From: Patella vulgata | Taxonomy: Eukaryota > Mollusca > Gastropoda > Patellidae | Direction of reading: 5' to 3' | DNA length: 64,000 nt | Assembly: GCF_932274485.2 (NCBI RefSeq) | Contig: NC_065881.2 | Coordinates: 8,466,613 to 8,530,612 of the forward strand | Shown here: in pieces, positions 11,119 through 24,400 of the stretch | Position numbering within the stretch: position 1 is the first letter of the stretch | Layout of the letters: the number at the start of each line of letters is the position of its first letter | Translations under genes and position numbers: made by a program | Notes under the pieces: generated by a model | What the model was told of the DNA's origin: nothing | What the model saw: the letters and a program-made list of their open reading frames with translations, nothing else | The model's database searches: none

Positions 11119-14100
11119 GGCTGGTAAGACAAAACAAAGGCTGATTAAAACTATTAGCAATGTGAGAAAACATTTTGATGACTTCTCAACCAGGAGTGTT
11201 AACTATGATAACCTCATTGAATTATCTACTGACTCGAATAACATTGCAGTGATTGTCACAAATAGAACACATGATTTTAAACCAACACCCAAGGACATAA
11301 AAGCCACAAGAGTACCTATTAACAGCCAGGTTTTAAGATCTAGTGTAAATTTTTCAAATCTTGTTTCAATTTCAAGGATTTCAGCATTTGATGTCAACAA
11401 TAACGTATCTGTTGCGCTTTGGAAGGCCCGATCTATCTGCAATAAACTACCAGCTTTAGCATCATCCTTGTACGAAAACAAGCCGGACATTTGTGTTATC
11501 ACCGAGACACGGTTATCGAGTTCCGCGAAGGGTGAGTTTGTGAAAAAAGAACTTTGTTCTCTAGTTTCTGGTTTTGATATTTACAGTCGACCTAGGACAT
11601 CTTCCATTGGCGGTGGCGTTGCTGTTATGGCACGTGATAACCTGAATGTGAAGGTAAATAGGAACCATCAACAAATTTCATCGTTTGAATCAATGGACCT
11701 ATCCCGTCAAACTGAGTCCTGAACTGATACGCCTCCTGATTGTGTACCGACCTCCCCCATCAAATAAGAATAGGCAGAAACTCAAGACATTCTTTGATGA
11801 CTTTTCTTTGTTGTTGGAATGGGCCGTCACGTTACCCGGATGGCTTGTTATTCTTGGTGACTTTAACTTTCATATTGACAACTCCAGCTGTCCAGATGCC
11901 AGGAAATTCCTAAAGCTACTTGACTCATTCGGACTTGTCCAGCACGTAATTGGTCCAACACATTCCAAGGGACACACCCTCGATCTTGTCATTACGAAGT
12001 CGTCGCAGAAATTCGTCATGAACTTTGTTGTTGATAGTACCTTGCCCTCAGATCACAGCTTGGTGAACTTTATAAGTGACGTTACCCGTCCGCGGCCCAA
12101 GAAAATCAAACGCGAAACTAGGAAACTTTCATGTGTTGACGCCGCACTTTATCAATACAGCCATTAATTCTGGACCACTGTAGCCAATGTCAGGCGCTAG
12201 CGTTGATGATTTGGTTAGCGACTACAATGACAGAATGAGTAATCTTCTCGATAATCTTGCCCCGCTTAAAATTAAAGTTTTACAAGACAAACCGCGTGCC
12301 CTATGGCACAATGACGTCATTCACTGACACAAGGTTGAACTGCGGCGCCTGGAACGGAAGTTCAAGGCCAATCCCTTAGAAATCAACCGACAGATTTCCC
12401 ATGACAAGCGGTCGGTACATAATCGCCTAACATCAGATACCCGTAATTCGTATCACCGCAACAAGATCCAGAACGCCGACCAGAAGCAACTCTTCCAAAT
12501 TATTGATGACATTATTGGCGAAAAGAAGTCATTGGCTGCTACTTTACCAAGCCACACAGGCACTAGCACAATCGTTCTCGGATTTCTTCACACAAAAAGT
12601 TCGAATGCTCCGAAATTCACTGGACTCCATACCAAGTCAATATGTTTTTAACGATCGTGATCTTGGACATTCTTTAACACATTTTACTCATGTAACTGAA
12701 CCCTGTCTATTGCGTCTTGTCTCAACAATGAACTCCAAGTCCTGTTCACTTGATCCGTTTCCCACTAGTCACTTGAAATTGTGTATTCAACATTTTCTTC
12801 CTCGCCTTGCACAGATCATCAACACGTCATTTGATAACGGGCAGTTTCCTTGCGAATTTAAACATGCAATTGTTCGGCCATTACTGAAAAAGCCAGGTTT
12901 GGATTCTAATGTACTGAAAAATTATCGTCCAGTTTCGAACTGTCCTTTCGGTGGCAAACTAATTGAAAAATGTGTAGCTAATGATCTAGATAACTATCTC
13001 AGTGAGTTTTCTTTATATTCAAAATTCCAGTCCGCCTATAGAAAGTACCACAGCACCGAGTCTGCTTTACTCAAAGTACATAATGATATCATGCTAGCCC
13101 TGGATGGCCATTCGGACGTTATTCTGGTATTGTTAGATTTGTCAGCTGCTTTTGATAACCATTGATCATTGTATTCTATTGGAGAGACTTCAGAAACGGT
13201 TTGGCATCAAAGACTTGGCCTTACAGTGGATGGAATCTTACTTGTGTGATAGAACTCAAAGTGTTGTCGTAAATGGTCACAAATCAGTATTCACTCGTCT
13301 TGAATTCGGCGTACCACAGGGTACTGTTTTAGGTCCGGTATTATTCACGCTTTATTGTACTCCTTTAGAGGATATTATACTTAGTCACGGTTTGGATTTT
13401 ATGTTATACGCTGATGATACTCAGTTGTATATTACATGTAAAAATGCTGAAGTTTCAAAGGTTGCAATTGAAAAATGTGCGTGTATGCTTGCTAACAAAC
13501 TGGTACTTAATGATGGTAAAACTGAAGTCATACATTTTCATTCTAAGTATAGATGTTGTGATAAATTATCCGAATTGGCAATGAGATAGTTCCTCCATGT
13601 TCAAGTGTCCGTAATGTAGGGGTTTTTTTTGATGAAAACGGTCTTTTATCTAGTTATGTTACTAAAGTATGTCAGTCCGCGTTTTTCGCGCTACATAAAA
13701 TTGGTCGTATTCGAAAATTTTTAGATCGCACCTCTACTGAATCACTTGTGCACACTTTCATCACCTCACGCCTTGATTACTGTAATAGTCTTTTGTATGA
13801 TCTCTATCCTAGCTCTCTAACTAAACGTCTACAATCTATCCAAAACTCTGCTGCACGCATCATAACACGCACCCGTAAGAATGAGCACATCACCCCAATT
13901 CTCCACGATCTCCACTGGTTACCTGTGCACAGCCGCACTGAATTCAAAATTCTCACATTTACTTATAAATGTCTCAATCAGCTAGCACCACCCTATCTGT
14001 CTGATCTTTTAACACTGAGAGTTCCACAGAGGCGGACCCGCTCTTCAGCCGAGACCCTTCTTGTTGAGCCAGCGCGACCGTTCCTCCAAGTGACATACGG

Positions 14101-14227
14101 CAAACGTGCCTTCGCTAATGCTGCTCCTCGATTATGGAACTCTCTTTCTCTTCGCAATGCCTCCTCCCTTAACTCATTCAAAAAACACCTCAAGACACAT
14201 CTTTTCTCACAGCACTACTCTGAATGA
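11119..14227 (+). pseudogene. LINE ORF2 (endonuclease-reverse transcriptase), broken
   Basis: Recognisable protein segments lie at 11119-11722 (endonuclease N-terminal half), 11685-12167 (endonuclease C-terminal half), 12503-13165 and 13152-13589 (reverse transcriptase), and 13748-14227 (C-terminal domain). They alternate between two plus-strand frames, so there are at least four frameshifts, and no single long ORF exists. The catalytic aspartates of YADD and the endonuclease motifs are still readable, which suggests moderate age. It is not expressed as a working enzyme. Confidence 0.85.
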
Positions 14228-14260
14228 TTCATTTACACTGCTATTGCTTTTATTTCTACT

Positions 14261-14510
14261 TTGTTTTTGTGTAATATTACATGCTTTTATGTCATAGTAT
14301 ATGTTTTTATGTCATTCTATATGTTTTTATGTCATATGTTTCATGTCTTTTTATATGTTTTTATGTCATATGTTTTATATCATATTATATGTTTTTATGT
14401 CATAAGGTATGTTTTTATGTCATATTATATGTTTTTATGTCATATGTTTTATATCATATTATATGTTTTTATGTCATATTGTATGTTTTTATGTCATATT
14501 ATATGTTTTG
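14261..14510 (+). repeat. Minisatellite in the LINE 3' region
   Basis: About a dozen 18-20-bp units built on ATGTTTTTATGTCATAT between the end of the LINE coding part and its ATT tail. The units keep an open frame in places, but the predicted peptide is only a by-product of the repeat. Confidence 0.75.
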
Positions 14511-14577
14511 TACTACGCATTGAGATTGTTTTTATGATGTAATGCGTATAATAAGAAATAAATATTATTATTATTAT

Positions 14578-14765
14578 CTGGTAATATAGGTTAGTAGCAT
14601 GAATGGTTCCAGATGGTACCATCGTCACATATCATTACATACTTCAATCTTTTGTCTGATATTCACAGCAGTTAAACACGCTCACCTAGCTTTGAAGTTA
14701 CATTATTTTTATTAGAAATAATCCGTGACAGACCAATCTTAGGCCATGTTTACTAGGATACACCT
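14578..14765. other. Intergenic DNA shared by the A and B units, left part
   Basis: From CTGGTAATATAGGTTAGTAG onward this matches 30662-30846 with few differences. It continues at 17176-17415 after the inserted transposon, matching 30843-31082. No coding signal. Confidence 0.8.
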
Positions 14766-17175
14766 CGTCGTGTGAGAAACAAATTGTAATAACTACCAAA
14801 TTGGTCAAAAATGAGATATGGATACCGTTGGATTCAGCTTGAAGAGTTCTATCTCCTTACACTCTGTTATGTGAACTATTATTTCACTGTAAAATAATAT
14901 AAGCAATAATTATTTGTTCTATCTCCAAAAGCCATATTTTGCCTAGAATTAGAATGTTCTATGTCCCTTCACCCCTTGGCCAATAGCTGGTGTTGTTTAA
15001 GGTCACGTGATTAGCAGAAGGGCTACAGATTTACTCATTCATTGTGTTCTAACACCAAATCTACTATTGTCCAGTCAGCAAAAATCATAGTAAAAGAGCA
15101 CATAAAATCCTTCCCACGCTTACCATCACATTATTGTCGCCAAAGCACTAGTCGCGAATTTCTTGAGGCTGATCTGTCTCTCAACAAGATGTATAACCTA
15201 TATATTGAGAAATATGCTGTTAATAGGGTTGCTCCTGTGAAACTGAACACTTATAGATACACCTTTAATCATGATTTTAATATTGGATTTTATGTGCCCA
15301 AAAAGGACAGGTGTGACATGTGCATGGAGTATCATGCACAAAGTAACTGTAATAAAGTTACGGTGCCTCTTAGAACAAAAATTTGCTGCGCATACTAAGG
15401 ATAAAACTAAAACACGCCAAGAGCGCGAGGAAGACAGAAGTACACAGGTGAAACTTGTTGTTTGTTTTGATTTACAAAATGTCCTAACTTGTCCAAGAGC
15501 AACTGTTTCTAATTTCTTTTATAAAAGAAAATTGAATGTATTTAATTTAACACCACATTGTTCTTTAGACAAAAAGGCTTATTGTGCTCTATGGAGCGAA
15601 GGTATGGCATCAAGAGGTGGGAATAAAAATGCTAGCGCCCTTACAACAATTTTAGATTCAATAGTAAAATTATATCCAAATGTGAAAGATATCACTCTTT
15701 GGTCTGATTCTTGTGTACCCCAAAACAAAAATTCAATAATGTGCTTCGCCTTGAAGCAGTTTTTAAGGGAACTCCCAAATGTAGACACAATTACACAAAA
15801 ATTTTGCACTCCAGGACACTCATCCATACAAGAGGTAGATAATATCCACAGCCATCTAGAAAAAGGGTTAAAAGTATGTGAAGTATATAGACAAATCAGT
15901 TTAGTCAGAGCTATGTCTAAGATCAGACCAAAACATACAGTCATTATCCAACTTCGGAAACACAATTTTTATGACTTCCAAAAGTCTTTAGCTACATTAA
16001 AATTTAAGAGTACCATTCAATAATTGAAATACTTGATGATCAAGTCTACTAATCCATTTCATGTATATTATAAAACTTGTTTTTCAGATATAAATTTGGC
16101 AGAGGGTCTGTATTAGGGGCCAATTAACTCGTGAAAAATCACAACAAATTCTCTCGTTTCCTTCTGTTAAATGTCTTAAGAGAAGACTCCCTTTATCCAC
16201 CGAGAACAGATCTGATTTCCAAAGTATGTTAAAAAATTATATGACTGAGCAAGATAAAGGGTATTTTGAAGTTACCTTTAAAATTAAGTAATAACATTAA
16301 TCCTAGTGCTCCACTGCTCCTACAGTTATCCGGCTTACCGTTAAAAGGTAGAGGTTAATCGGTTAGGATCGGTAGGTTAGGAAAACCGAAAATATCACTT
16401 TATACAGTATTTTTTTAAATAAAATTACAAATCGTATTTAAAAGTGAAAACTGATTTAAGAACAGATTCTGAATAATTAAGTTGTTTCAGTAAGAAAAAC
16501 GTCGTTAAAAGGTATAAAACATGTGAAAATAAATTAACCAGATACAATAAATTGTCATTTGATCAAAAATCTGACAAAAATAGAACTCTTCAGTTAACAG
16601 ATTAATCGGTTTTAATTTTGTTAGGTTATCCGAATAGAAAAATTACTAACCATAGGAGCACTAATTGATCCTCAACATTTTAATTGTTTTAATTATACTT
16701 TAATTCTGTAATTTATTTTGATTTTAATTCTGCATTTTTTATTATATTTTAATTCTGCAATTTTATTCTATTTATGAGTTAAATGTACATCTTAATAAAT
16801 GCTTTATATTAAATAAACATTTAGTAAAATAACGAAATTGTATTGTTCTATGTCCACAGATACTTAAAAGCTACACACAATCATAACTAGCAAAACGTTC
16901 TATATCCTTGAACATTTTAATTCTAACAAAATGTGACGTTTTGTTATTTTAAAATGTTCTATCTCCATCTTCATTTGCCCTGTTGAAGAATTTACATGTT
17001 TAGAGAGATAATTAGCGTACATTGACTAATTAACATATACTAGAATTGATCGGAAATATAAATTTCCTTAACAAAGTTACAGAAATGTGTTTTCAAGACC
17101 CCCAAACTTTGAAGGCCATTATCTCAGCTTTCAACAAACAAATGGTAGTTAGAACAGTCTGTTTCTCACACGACG
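14766..17175 (+). mobile_element. 2.4-kb DNA transposon, possibly Sola superfamily
   Basis: The ends CGTCGTGTGAGAAAC and GTTTCTCACACGACG are perfect inverted repeats flanked by ACCT at 14762-14765 and 17176-17179. The empty site is readable in the B unit near 30843 (GATACGCCTATAAAG), so the insertion followed the A/B duplication or was lost from B. A transposase-like ORF lies in the centre. The short word GTTCTATSTCC occurs three times near each end. Four-base target duplications fit Sola1/Sola2, but that is a memory-based suggestion and other superfamilies are possible. Confidence 0.75.
15042..16023 (+). pseudogene. Transposase-like protein of the 2.4-kb element, frameshifted
   Basis: An N-terminal piece at 15042-15398 (IKSFPRLPSHYCRQ, ADLSLNKMYNLYIEK, FYVPKKDRCDMC) and a C-terminal piece at 15271-16023 (CFDLQNVLTCP, TLWSDSCVPQNKN, TPGHSSIQEVDNIHSHLEK) overlap in different frames, so one frameshift lies near 15360-15380. 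The acidic residues in the last two motifs could be a DDD/E-type catalytic set. The family is widespread in invertebrates as uncharacterised transposon proteins. No ATG is found at the proper N-terminus, so the true start or an upstream exon is missing. About 330 residues in all. Confidence 0.7.
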
Positions 17176-17417
17176 ACCTATAAAGAACAAGTACAATGTA
17201 CAGTTCATTATGTGCTACATGTAATGGATACTGCAAGCTGTTTTTTGAAGTTATTCCCCAGGGTCTACAGAGTTCTGAGATATGTATGGGTTATTTCGGT
17301 TAATGTTTATGCCATAACCACATATCTACGTGCGTATGTACTCACATTTTTGTTAGACATTGAAGAAGGATAAAATATCGAACTTTCTTTGGACACGGGT
17401 ATGAAATAAAATTAAAA

Positions 17418-17690
17418 GAGTGAGAGAGAGAGATGAGGGGATTGACGTCCACTCGACAAAAACTAGGTCATTTCGGGACTAACATATGGTTCAATTTTAT
17501 TTCAATAATGCGTTTGCCCTTAAGTGTCTTTAGCAGTGGGTGGAAACCGGAGGACCGGGAGAAAACCCACGCGGTTGGACAAGCGACCCTACTGCTTCCC
17601 ACTTACAACTGGGGAACCAGTTGACTCCATAACAGACCATATGATACAGCGCGCACGTACTAACCATTCGGCCATCTACCCCCACCCTAA
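17418..17690 (-). mobile_element. SINE-A copy at the A/B unit junction
   Basis: Antisense copy with a (GA)n start (the CT tail). About 80 bp of its downstream flank is also found beside the SINE-A copies at 1-127 and 31083-31331, so this SINE sits at equivalent positions in three intergenic regions. Confidence 0.8.
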
Positions 17691-18064
17691 CTCTTTCAAC
17701 CAACCAGTTAATACCCAAAAATCTTTCATATTTTTTCATTATCAAAATAACAAATCACATAAATAATCGGTGACAATCGAGTGAAAGGGGGTATCTCGGA
17801 CTACAACGCATGCGTCGACTGAATAAGTAAATATCTCAATCAACATATTTGTTGTGTTTAATTACGTCACGATTCTACGCACAACACCTCCGTAGTCGGG
17901 ACTAACAAAAATTTGACGGGACTGAATACCGGGTTACCCAATTGCAATTCTGTCAATTCGGAACGTTTTGGACTGTGAATCGAGCATCTCCATAGTGCTC
18001 GGATCTGCCTTCATTTATATATACCGGACGGAGTACAGGGATATTTGGCGGTTTTGTGTTTAGT

Positions 18065-18403
18065 ACATAAGATCGAAATATTACCGTTGCCAGTCTCTAT
18101 GTCATCTATTTGTCCAACCAACCGGGCTTATATTGTAACCTACTAGACTCTTTAAAAGAGACATGTTTTTATCATAAATTTTAATTGTATATTTTTCATT
18201 TCATTTTTGTATTTTAAATATTAATATGCATAAAAGGTTTATTTTATTTTTAATTCTATTTACTGTGATATTGTTTTTATTTATGCATATAATACTTTAT
18301 ATGTGATATTTATTTAACTTGTCTCACATAAATCACCATATGTTTGGCGCAATATAGCCCGGTGGGTGCTGACGTGCCATAAACCTTCATTTCATTTCAT
18401 TTC
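18065..18403 (+). mobile_element. LINE 3'-end fragment inserted in the B unit only
   Basis: A 339-bp insertion flanked by the 7-bp duplication GTTTAGT (18058-18064 and 18404-18410); the uninterrupted site is present in the A unit at 471-477. It ends GACGTGCCATAAACC then (TTCAT)n, as expected of a 5'-truncated LINE copy. Its tail resembles the 3' tail of SINE-B. No ORF. Confidence 0.72.
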
Positions 18404-18435
18404 GTTTAGTGTTCAGACAAGCACTGTTTTAACAT

Positions 18436-18441
18436 TTTATT
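18436..18441 (-). promoter_or_regulatory. Polyadenylation signal AATAAA of gene B
   Basis: Minus-strand AATAAA 15 bases after the stop codon of gene B, matching gene A. Confidence 0.6.
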
Positions 18442-18456
18442 ACAGCAAAAGATTTT

Positions 18457-21400
18457 TCATGTCTGCATACACTCTGCTTTCATGGCATCTGGTATAACAA
18501 CGAATCCCATATTATACGCTTCTAGCTGAAGGGCATCGTTGCTGAAAACAGGTATCAAGGGAGGTAACGAATAATCATTTGGTAACATCAGAACAACTCC
18601 ATTCAGTTTTACAAATCTGAAATTATATAAGAGAAGTTTTGTAACATATCAAGCATTTTTAAAAAAAAATAAGAGGTTAATTTTGTTTAAAGGTGTAGCT
18701 CTATTCTCTGGAATCCTAAAAATACTAATGTAATATGAGTGTATTTAAGGTGATTTATATTCAATTCAATTTTTAAACAAATTATAGGAATTTCTAGACA
18801 AGTTTGTATTAATTTAACTAATATTTCTGGATTTCTATTGACACGTTTCATTGGTACAGGAACATAAATCGTTGAAAGTTAAAATGGGAAATGTGTCCCT
18901 GTGAAACCTGTTATGGATGCATTTTGGGTTTTTTTTCTTGCACTTGAGTTGGGGGTTTATTGATATAATTTTCTAATTATTCAAATTAATGAACTTACTG
19001 TGAGGTTAAACCATTATCATCTCCAGGTGATAAAATATATCTTTGTTGTGTTTTACTTGAACTAAATGGGGTTTATTGATATAATTTTCTAATTATTCAA
19101 ATTAATGAACTTACTGTGAGGTTAAACCATTATCATCTCCAGGTGATAAAATATATCTTTGTTGTGTTTTACTTGAACTAAATGGTATATCAACAGATAC
19201 TGTTTCACTTCCTATATTCATTATATATACCGTTATACTTCCTGATTTATAACCTATACTACTGTAATATATAATATACCGTTATACTGCCTGGTTTATA
19301 ACCTATACTACTGTAATATATAATATACCGTTACACTCCCTGGTTTATAAAAATATACCGTTATACTGCCTGGTTTATAACCTATACTACTGTAATATAT
19401 AATATACCATTATACTTCCTGGTTTATAAAAATATACCGTTATACTGCCTGGTTTATAACCTATACTACTGTAATATATAATATAATATACCGTGGTTAG
19501 TACTAAATGATAAGGTCTGCTCAATGTTTCGTCATAAATCAGTGCTTTCGTCAATTCCGTTTCTTGAAATCTATCGTAGCAATGATCTCTGTGTAAGAAT
19601 TATATTTGCAACTTGTTAATCAGTTCTATGGCAACGTGTTAACCAGTTCTATGGCATATGTGATAATGACCGACGCCAATATTGTCCTTTAATTTGACGG
19701 AGGCCACCAATGTATATAAATATAAACATACCTGCTAACATTTGTACAATGGGCGTAGACTCGAACATTAGGGTCTGTAGTTTGAGTTACATCGAAAACG
19801 GGACTACCAACCAGTCTTTTATATATCAATGTTAACCAGTAGTCCTACAATGACAGATATTGTATATTTTATGGGAGATGCTAATAGTAGGCCGGTTGGG
19901 GAGGTTCACAATGGCCGCTTTATATAAATGAGTCATTTTGTGTGAAAAGTGTGACACGGATTAGAGCCACATAACAAAATAGAATACTGATTGTTTAAAA
20001 TGGCGGTCATTCAGAGTAGAGATCTGTTCTCAAAGTAGATAGTTCTCAGTGTTGATAATGGAATTTGTAGAGTGATTTTAGTATGGTAGTGTTAATGATA
20101 TTTATAGATTAGTACTATAACAGATGATATACAATATATATAACTCTATATAATCTTATATTTACAACAGTTAATCACGCTCCTTGTATTGCTTGGCTAA
20201 ATCTATTTGTTAAGGCCAGTTCATGTTTTGTCAAGGTCATTGAGATGAAAATAAGGTTAGGACACGTGATTGTTGGCCAGATTGTAGGTTAGGGTTAGGG
20301 CAAGCTTGTATTGCTAACACGTGATTCGTTCGGATGATGTCTTCTGTACACATGCATGTAAAATGAAATGAAATAAAATGGGGTTGATCATCCTACTGTT
20401 CTGCTCCGAAAGGGCTAATGAAGACGTGGATACGCCATACAGTGTGCTATGAAGGAAGTTTTGCCTGGGCAGCGACACTATGGCCTACTCGTATATCGAA
20501 TTCCAACTGCCAAGGAATATTTTACGTGCACGCCAATGTGTAAACGGGACCTCGGTTTTTCGTTGCATCCGAAGGACTAGAGAAAAGTCCTTGTTAGGTC
20601 ATCCGCCCTGCACCACTCGTAAGGAGGAACGACGCCGAAATATCGCGATGAACATTCTCGTTCAATGTAGCCAAATTCTTACTCACTGAGCCACCGTTTT
20701 AAATATTTTAGAGACAACAGTTATCAGCCGATCTGCTTGAAGAAACCCAGATTTCCGGGTAAGTGTAACAATATAGTCGTTGCGACATTGTTTGTAAATT
20801 TATAGACAAAGAATAGAAAAATAAGATGACTTTATATTTCATTAATTAATATATTTGGCAAATTAATAGTTTCACACATATTCACATATATATTATATAT
20901 AGTGTGTACTAAATCAACTTAGTCTGTAATTGACAGTTGACACATAAAAAGAGCTATTTAGCCAAAACATGTGTCAATAATTTACCACAGATTACACGTG
21001 AGTGGAATTATTCTAATTGCATCATTTGGCTTAAAGTAACCAATCATATCGTTAATTGCACAGGTTCAGGGCCATGGACAGGCTTTCTGTGCGTGATATG
21101 CAGGAGTCTTATAAAAGAAATCATAGTAAAGTTTTAAGTTAGACTTCCATTAGAGTCCAGAGAGGTTCCATCTGAGTTCCTAGACAGCCGCGAGGCTGGC
21201 TAGGGTGGAGAAATGGTTTTAGCTAGTATTGTTATTTATTGTGCTTGTATACATGTATTCGGCTATGCTATATAAAATGTAGAAGCGAACTGTTGCATTG
21301 TTATTCCTGGTAAGACAAACGTCTTAAGAAACTGTAAGAAGTAAATACACAACGTGAAGCAGAAGTAAAGACAGCTAGAGACAAATTCTAGACGATCACA

Positions 21401-24400
21401 CGGCTACAGAAATGTGTAGTAAGAAAAGATGCATGGGTCTGGTCTGGCATTCCCGCTCTCCACGTCTGACAAAAAGGCCCACGGTGCTACATAAGCGAGC
21501 GAGCCAGCGTCTTTCTCACTTAGCGAACGCGGCTTCCCAATACCAGGACATCTATCTTGTGGAATAGTTTGTAAACCTTCATAATAATATTTGATATGGA
21601 ATACGAATTATTTAATTGATTAACTCACGGGATTAGGATTGAGGTTTGTGTCTATTAAGGCATAATTACCGCCATAAAACTCTTGTCGTAAAACACCCTG
21701 TAATCCACGTAAAGCTGATAATCCAAGCTTATCTAACCACCTTGGGTGTAAAAAATAAAAATAAAATAATAACTGTGAAACATATTAGTAAACGTTTCAA
21801 AACATTTCTGAAGCAGGAACTTGTTTCAGACACTTCATAATCTTTTTGTTGTTCTTGATCTTGGGGTGACCCTCTTCAAGAAAGTCATAGTCTACGCCAT
21901 TGTTGGTACGGTCGAAATTAATCTTGACATACGTGTCCGTTGGACAACTGCGCGTCGATTTATGATATTCCATAATGCCTTGTTCCTGGTTCATAGTAGG
22001 CCGTACTTGTTTTATCAGGTCAGTCGGAGACATGGTACCTCAACATTCGCCATCTTAAATACATCTACTCTATTGTACTACTTGTTAGTTTAGTGTGGTC
22101 GTACGGTGGCTGTGATTCTCCTAAAACGGCGAATGACGAAGGCCAAAAAAGTAGGGATAATACGACTTGATGATCGGGATTCCTTTATTCACCGCGTATT
22201 TTGTTTTCAGCTGTAAAACTTAGAACCACGGAATGGTCACAATGAAACGAAGAAATGCCATGTGCTGACGATGCGAGAAGGCGTATATTTTAAATGCCAT
22301 TTAAAGACATTATGGCGGTTTCAGGAAAATCACAATTCCATCGGATCGTTAGTCCGTCTGTTAACAATTCTTATTAGCAATCTATACATTATCTGATTTG
22401 TCTGATAATTAGGTAGGTGTTCTTGATGTAGGTGAGGAAGAATCCTGGTGATTTTCAATCATTTCCAATATTCATGTAACAAAACAATCTGCTTAAAATA
22501 CAGATTTATATTTCGTTTTTTTTTTATACTTTTGGTGGCCTACGCTACATGAAGATCTGACCGGATGTAATGGAAGGTCGCGTCAGAAGTCATGCGAGCG
22601 ACTTTTGAGTTGAGTCTATGACGTCAAACATTTAATTAACCAATCAGCGGTGTTGTTTCTAGTGGGTCCTTGCACCTCAAGCCAAAAACTCGCCGTAACA
22701 GATTGCTTCATTGGCTAATCCCTCACATCATCCAGAACCCCTGTTATATAACAACTCTTCCAGATCCTAGTGTAGTAAAGACAAGTAAAACGAAATTTTG
22801 AACTATAAAAAACGAAACGAAATAGGATCTGTGTTTTGATCAGATTTGTAACAAAAGAAAACTACTTACAAGAATCCAGCGACATATCTATCTGATATAT
22901 GTGGAGCCCCTCCGTGAGCACACGATGACGTTTCTCCCAACCAGCATTGTTTATTAGGAGCCTTCTCGTTACAAGTTTTGACAAACAAGTCAACTTCCGG
23001 TATAAATATATCTAAAATTTTTCTGTCGGTAAAATCTTTTAGCGTCGTATTCCGACCATTCGTATAATACCTGAAAATTAAAAGGACGAAAAGGGATAAA
23101 TTTAAATATTTTGAACATCGAACTCTTAAAGATACTTGCTATATTAGTTCGAAAACAGATAATGTAAAATGAATAATTTGAAAATTTCATTCCAATTTCT
23201 CTATTGCGATCGAAGATATATATATTTTGGGCGACGTTTCGAGGAGTATTCTCTCAATCAAGTTAACGTCGCCTAAAATAAATAAGTAGCCGTTTTCCAT
23301 TAGTATGTGTTACAGTTTTTTGCTTTATCAAGTAACTAAATGCCCGTAAAAGATTTTAATTCTCTTGTTGTTTTCAAGTACAATACTGATAGGACGAAAT
23401 ATGACGTCATTTGTGCTAGACCGTCTTCGATCTAGCGTTCTCCTCCATATTACGGTGGTATTTGTTTTTAAATCTTATCTCTCGAGTGATTAAATTAAAG
23501 ATGTTAGATGATCTTACTTACTGGTGCACTGTAACAACGTCAACTACATCACCTCCACCAGCCTCTAAAAAACTTTAATAATACATGCAACAAATATTAA
23601 ATACAGTACGACAGTGATTTTTATGGAAGACCAAATGGGACAATATTCATGATTCTTGTTTCTACATTCCAGTTTGAATATTTTAGACATGAACGCAACA
23701 TTTTAAACTAATGATTCTTGTTTCTACATTCTTATGTCAACATTTCATGCACAAAATCAACATTTTAAACAAAAAATTGACTTTATGTTTCATTTTCGGC
23801 GTTTTATCGGTAACGCAACATTCTAAACTAATGATTCGTGTTTCTACATTCTTATGTCAACATTTCATGCTCCAAATCAACACTTTAAACAAAAAATTGA
23901 CTTTATGTTTTATCGGTAACTTTTATATATAATTAAATATTAAAATTAAAAAATAATTTCTTAATTTTACACGACAAAGAAATCAATTCATTGGTTTCTG
24001 AAAGTATCTAAAAAAAATCTGGTATTTGAACTCGTATGAAAATATTTTCTACGTTTCAAAAAGTCTTGAAGTTAAAATCTTGAAATGAAAATGTCCAGAA
24101 AAATATAATGAATTATCAACATTATTACACCAGAGGGCGTTAGCGTATGTGTACAACTTTGATACAGACTATAGATTAGAAATCAAAAGTAGACTTTTCC
24201 ACGAGTGGAAGTGGGCCCCTGTTGTGTTTACAGTAATTAGTTGCACGAAACAGAAATTAAGCTCGAGATATAATAATAATACAAATAACTTCTACAAATA
24301 ACAGCTAGAAAATTACGACAAAGGCCTTACAGAGTAAAAACCATAGGATTAAAAACAAATCGGGTCTGCGCATGTTCGAGTCTCGTAATGGCTGATCTGT

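Larger units (their letters stand above)
10420..14577 (+). mobile_element. CR1/L2-group LINE, decayed, interrupted by a SINE-B
   Basis: Non-LTR retrotransposon upstream of gene A. An endonuclease part contains ITETRL, GDFNFHID and the catalytic SDHS motif. The reverse transcriptase contains KNYRPVSN, LLDLSAAFD, GVPQGTVLGP and an intact YADD. The C-terminal part has SRLDYCNSLL and LHWLPVHSR, wording typical of the CR1/L2/Rex1 groups. The 3' end is an AT-rich minisatellite followed by (ATT)n, ending at 14577 where the sequence rejoins DNA shared with 30662 in the B unit. A SINE-B at 10755-11118 splits the 5' part. The 5' boundary is uncertain. Confidence 0.85.

Noticed and set aside
14261-14542. 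93-codon ORF rich in FMSYYMFLCH
   Set aside because: Product of the minisatellite at the LINE 3' end; two frames are open only because the unit lacks stops.
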